Origin: Acidimicrobiia bacterium
Lineage (GTDB): Bacteria; Actinomycetota; Acidimicrobiia; Acidimicrobiales; Ilumatobacteraceae
NCBI GenBank assembly: GCA_030425785.1
Contig: JAUHYJ010000165.1
Coordinates: 1 to 7,575, forward strand
DNA: 7,575 nucleotides
Direction of reading: 5' to 3'
The translations under genes and the position numbers were made by a program. Below, in pieces: positions 5,295-7,575 of this stretch (position 1 is the stretch's first letter; each line of letters opens with the position of its first letter). Under the pieces are notes generated by a model, which was given only the letters and a program-made list of their open reading frames with translations, did no database searches and was not told where the DNA came from.

Positions 5295-5825
5295 TCAGCC
5301 GGACGCCGGTCGGTACACCAGCTCGACGAGCCCACCGCCGATCTCGCGCGACCGCACGAGCGACAGCTCGTGACGATCGCCGACGCCGGCGAACAACGGT
5401 CGCCCGGCACCCAGCACCGTCGGGATGAGCGTGATCGTCATCTCGTCGATCAGGTCGGCCTCGAGCGCGCTCCGGATCAGCTCGCCGCCGTCGAGGTAGA
5501 CGTCGCGATCACCCGCCACCCGCTTCGCCTCGGACACCATGTCACCGATCTCACCCGTGACCGAACGAACCGTCGCGATGTCGTCGTCGATCGGTCTGCG
5601 GGTCGCGACCAGCACCGGCGTGTCGCCGTACGGCCACGGCACGTCGAAGCTCCTGGCGACGTCGTACGTGCGGCGTCCCATGAGCATCGCGCCGACATCG
5701 GCGAAGAACGGGGTGAACGTGTCCTCGATCTCGGCGTCGAGATCGAGCCAGTCGAGCTCGTCGTCCGGCCCGGCGATGAACCCGTCGAGCGACGAGGCGA
5801 TGAACACCCGACAGCGCGATCCCAC
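5295..5825 (-). CDS. Dihydrofolate reductase family (RibD C-terminal domain) protein
   Basis: With the GTG start at 5825 the protein has 176 residues, normal for the stand-alone RibD_C/YwjB-type family. The N-terminal strand is CRVFIASSLDGFIAGPDDELDWLD. The nucleotide-binding part has LMGRRTYDVARSF (about 48-60), and the C-terminal part has VYLDGGELIRSALEADLIDEM and TLIPTVLGAGRPLF (about 109-145). Members bind NADPH, but most have no assigned substrate, and this is neither a housekeeping folA nor a full RibD. An upstream in-frame ATG at 5903 would add 26 low-complexity residues, overlap the permease stop and place the -10 box inside the coding region. The family's usual start just before the first beta strand and the TAGGGT-N7-GTG leaderless promoter both favour 5825. 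It may be expressed independently of its neighbours. Confidence 0.8.
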   Translation of the reverse strand: MGSRCRVFIASSLDGFIAGPDDELDWLDLDAEIEDTFTPFFADVGAMLMGRRTYDVARSFDVPWPYGDTPVLVATRRPIDDDIATVRSVTGEIGDMVSEAKRVAGDRDVYLDGGELIRSALEADLIDEMTITLIPTVLGAGRPLFAGVGDRHELSLVRSREIGGGLVELVYRPASG

Positions 5826-5838
5826 GTCGCGCACCCTA
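5826..5838 (-). promoter_or_regulatory. Leaderless promoter (-10 TAGGGT) for the DHFR-family gene
   Basis: On the minus strand TAGGGT (5838-5833), then GCGCGAC (7 nt), then GTG at 5825. No SD and no -35 are seen. It sits in the 49-bp gap after the permease stop. Together with the boxes at 452 and 5254 it gives three exact TANNNT-N7-start cases. Confidence 0.6.
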
Positions 5839-5874
5839 TCCCGACCCCTCGGCGACGTCGGCCGGCGCCCCACC

Positions 5875-7485
5875 TCACCCGAAGGCGACGGGGAGCACGA
5901 CACCCGACACGGCGAGGGTCGAGATGGTCAGGGGGAGACCGACCCGGGTGAAGTCGGTGAAGCGATAGCCGCCGAGGCCGTACACCATCAGGTTCGTCTG
6001 ATAGCCGATCGGCGAGAGGAACGAACACGACCCGCCGATCATCACCGCGATCGCGAACATCTTGGGGTCGGCGCCGACCTCGATCGCCACGGGCAACGCG
6101 ATGGGCACCATCAGTGCCGCGGCGGCCGTGTTCGTGACCAGCTCGGTCAGCACGATCGTCGCGACCATCGTGACGAGCACGACGCCGACGACGCCGAACC
6201 CGAGCGCGTCCGAACGCTCGACGAGCACGGCGATCTCGGCCGCCAGGCCACTCGTCGTCACGGCGCCACCGAGGCTGATCGCCACCGCGATGGTCAGGAC
6301 GATCGTCAGGTTGACCGAACGCAGCGCCTCGTTGACCGACAGAGCACCACCGATCACCACGACGACCGCGGCGGCGAGCGCCGCCTCGAACAACGTCACG
6401 ACGCCGGCGGCCGACGCGACGATCATGCCGACGATCGCGGCCACCACCAGCAGCGATCGGCCCCGGCGGTCGGGCGGCGACCCCTCGGCCGCGGCGACCA
6501 GCGAGAAGTCGGCGTGGTGACGCCATCGATCCCCGAAGGAGTCGTCGGCCAACACCAGGAGCACGTCTCCGGCCCGGAGCACGACGCGACCGAGCTGGCC
6601 GGCGACCTCGCCGTCGGCGCGGTGGATCGCCATGACGGCACCGCCGTAGCGACCTCGGAACGCCGAGGACCGCAGGGTCGCCCCGACCAGGGCCGACGCC
6701 GGCGCGACCACCGCCTCGAACAGGCGGGTCCCGGGGCCAGTCGCTCCCGTGACGTGCTGATCCTCGAGCGAGATGAGTCCGTCGAACGCGTGCAGGTCGA
6801 CGATGCGATCGACATCACCGACGAAACAGCACACGTCATCGGCGTGCAGCACGGTGTGCGGCGAGGCCGCGAGCGCGGTCGGGTCGTGGTCGACGGTGTC
6901 CGGGCGTTCGACCAGCGCGAGGAAGACGCCGTCCAGGCTCCGGAGCCCCGACTCGGCGATGGTCCGCCCGACCAGCGGCCCGGCCGGGTCGACGCGTGCG
7001 GCGATCTGGAACTCACGGCCTCGCCGCGACATGTCGTCGGACGACGCCGTCCGTTCCGGGAGCAGCCGGTCGCCGATGAGCGTCAGCACCGCCACGCCGA
7101 CGACGGCGACCGGCAGGCCGACGACCGTCACGTCGAACACGTTCAGCGGCTCGTACCCGGCCTGTTCGTACAGCTCCGCGACCACGAGGTTCGTCGACGT
7201 CCCGATCAACGTGATGACCCCGCCGAGGATGCTGGCGAACGAGAGCGGCAGGAGGAATCGCGATGCGTTGGCGCCATGGCGCTGCGACCACCGCACGACA
7301 CGCGGCGCGAACATGGCCACCAGTGGCGTGTTGGGGACGACGGCCGAGATCGACGCGGTGACCGCACTCAAGGCGACCAGCGGTCGGCGCCGGTCGAGCA
7401 GACGATCGACGAGGTCGGCGAAGGTCCCGGTCGCGGTGACCGCACCGGCGAGGACGTAGAGCGCCGCGATGGTCGCCGGCGCGGT
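5875..7485 (-). CDS. SLC13/DASS-type permease with two TrkA-C-like domains, N-terminus missing or aberrant
   Basis: This is an inner-membrane transporter of the divalent anion:Na+ symporter / citrate-transporter group, with sulfate or di/tricarboxylates as likely substrates. The recognisable part begins APATIAALYVLAGAV near 7485. Using numbering from the ATG at 7572, it shows VVPNTPLVAMFAP (78-90) and GTSTNLVVAELYE (124-136), the first SNT-like motif. Two soluble TrkA-C-like domains follow at about 186-260 and 282-360, then C-terminal membrane segments from about 373. The second half has ELVTNTAAAALMVPIALPVA (477-496) and SPIGYQTNLMVYGLGGYRF (520-538). The family normally has about 50 more N-terminal residues (TM1-2, ending in a 'GFSNP'-type motif). 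Here residues 1-31 are a Ser/Arg/Thr-rich stretch with AGG, AGA and CGA codons unlike the rest. The frame stays open to the window end, so the true start cannot be seen. Confidence 0.75.
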   Translation of the reverse strand, partial: TAPATIAALYVLAGAVTATGTFADLVDRLLDRRRPLVALSAVTASISAVVPNTPLVAMFAPRVVRWSQRHGANASRFLLPLSFASILGGVITLIGTSTNLVVAELYEQAGYEPLNVFDVTVVGLPVAVVGVAVLTLIGDRLLPERTASSDDMSRRGREFQIAARVDPAGPLVGRTIAESGLRSLDGVFLALVERPDTVDHDPTALAASPHTVLHADDVCCFVGDVDRIVDLHAFDGLISLEDQHVTGATGPGTRLFEAVVAPASALVGATLRSSAFRGRYGGAVMAIHRADGEVAGQLGRVVLRAGDVLLVLADDSFGDRWRHHADFSLVAAAEGSPPDRRGRSLLVVAAIVGMIVASAAGVVTLFEAALAAAVVVVIGGALSVNEALRSVNLTIVLTIAVAISLGGAVTTSGLAAEIAVLVERSDALGFGVVGVVLVTMVATIVLTELVTNTAAAALMVPIALPVAIEVGADPKMFAIAVMIGGSCSFLSPIGYQTNLMVYGLGGYRFTDFTRVGLPLTISTLAVSGVVLPVAFG

Positions 7486-7575
7486 CGGTCTGACCCCGCC
7501 GGTCGATGCAGATCGCGAACCGGCGGACCTGGTCGCCGCCGAATTGGGCGATCGGACGCTGCTCCTGGTCATCGA
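7463..7575 (+). CDS. Possible fragment of an AfsR/LuxR-type regulator ATPase, antisense to the permease 5' end
   Basis: The + frame is open from after the TAG at 7457-7459 to the window end. It reads AAMVAGAVGLTPPVDADREP then ADLVAAELGDRTLLLVI. This resembles the part of the NB-ARC/STAND-like ATPase of AfsR-, LuxR- and adenylate-cyclase-type regulators that runs from the 'VAxALGL' helix to the Walker B strand (LxDRxLLLVLDN). About 80% of codons end in G or C, against AGG/AGA/CGA-rich codons on the other strand. Upstream of 7457 nothing similar is seen, so the gene would be broken or joined at about 7460-7485. The identification rests on some 35 residues and remains tentative. Confidence 0.35.

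Noticed and set aside
5826..5903. Upstream ATG start for the DHFR-family protein
   Set aside because: The extra 26 residues are Ser/Pro/Arg-rich and overlap the permease stop. The GTG at 5825 has the conserved N-terminal strand directly after it and a leaderless promoter.
4881..5951. Plus-strand reading frame of 356 codons opposite the AAA+ and DHFR-family genes
   Set aside because: It is antisense to two well-supported domain proteins and has Arg/Asp/His-rich composition typical of a shadow frame.
1..7575. Search by eye for CRISPR repeats, tRNA/rRNA genes, transposases, toxin-antitoxin pairs or phage genes
   Set aside because: No regularly spaced repeats, cloverleaf-like segments with a T-loop GTTCGA motif, DDE motifs or terminal inverted repeats could be identified.

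Overview
The window reads as a high-GC actinobacterial chromosome fragment. Codons end almost always in G or C, the proteins are rich in Asp and Glu, and at least three genes appear to be leaderless with an actinobacterial-type TANNNT -10 box. The style fits Acidimicrobiia (Ilumatobacter-like). That placement is an inference from composition and promoter style, because no marker gene is present.

Left half (1-3586, + strand): a catabolic block. It opens with the C-terminal part of a LigC-type 4-carboxy-2-hydroxymuconate-6-semialdehyde dehydrogenase (protocatechuate 4,5-cleavage pathway). Next come a small ABM-family (putative quinol) monooxygenase, a VOC-superfamily protein, a class III (CaiB/BaiF) CoA-transferase and a citrate-synthase-like 'citryl-CoA lyase'. 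The last two form a likely operon. The simplest reading is ring-cleavage chemistry followed by activation of an acid to a CoA thioester and C-C cleavage, but the link between ligC and the CoA genes is inferred only from proximity. Several palindromes lie here: one overlaps the ligC stop codon, two flank the -10 box of the VOC gene, and an 11-bp-arm hairpin sits between the CoA-transferase and lyase genes.

Right half (3607-7575, - strand, convergent with the first block): read in transcription order, an SLC13/DASS-type permease with two internal TrkA-C-like domains, a RibD-C/dihydrofolate-reductase-family protein with its own leaderless promoter, a CbbX/SpoVK-type AAA+ ATPase with its own leaderless promoter, and a DUF3159-like membrane protein whose TTG start overlaps the ATPase stop (TTGA).

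The last ~100 bases look odd. The permease lacks its usual first ~50 residues and instead reads into a low-complexity stretch with rare Arg codons. The opposite strand there reads like the ATPase domain of an AfsR/LuxR-type regulator. This suggests a rearrangement or an assembly junction near 7480.

No tRNA, rRNA, CRISPR array, insertion sequence or defence system was seen.
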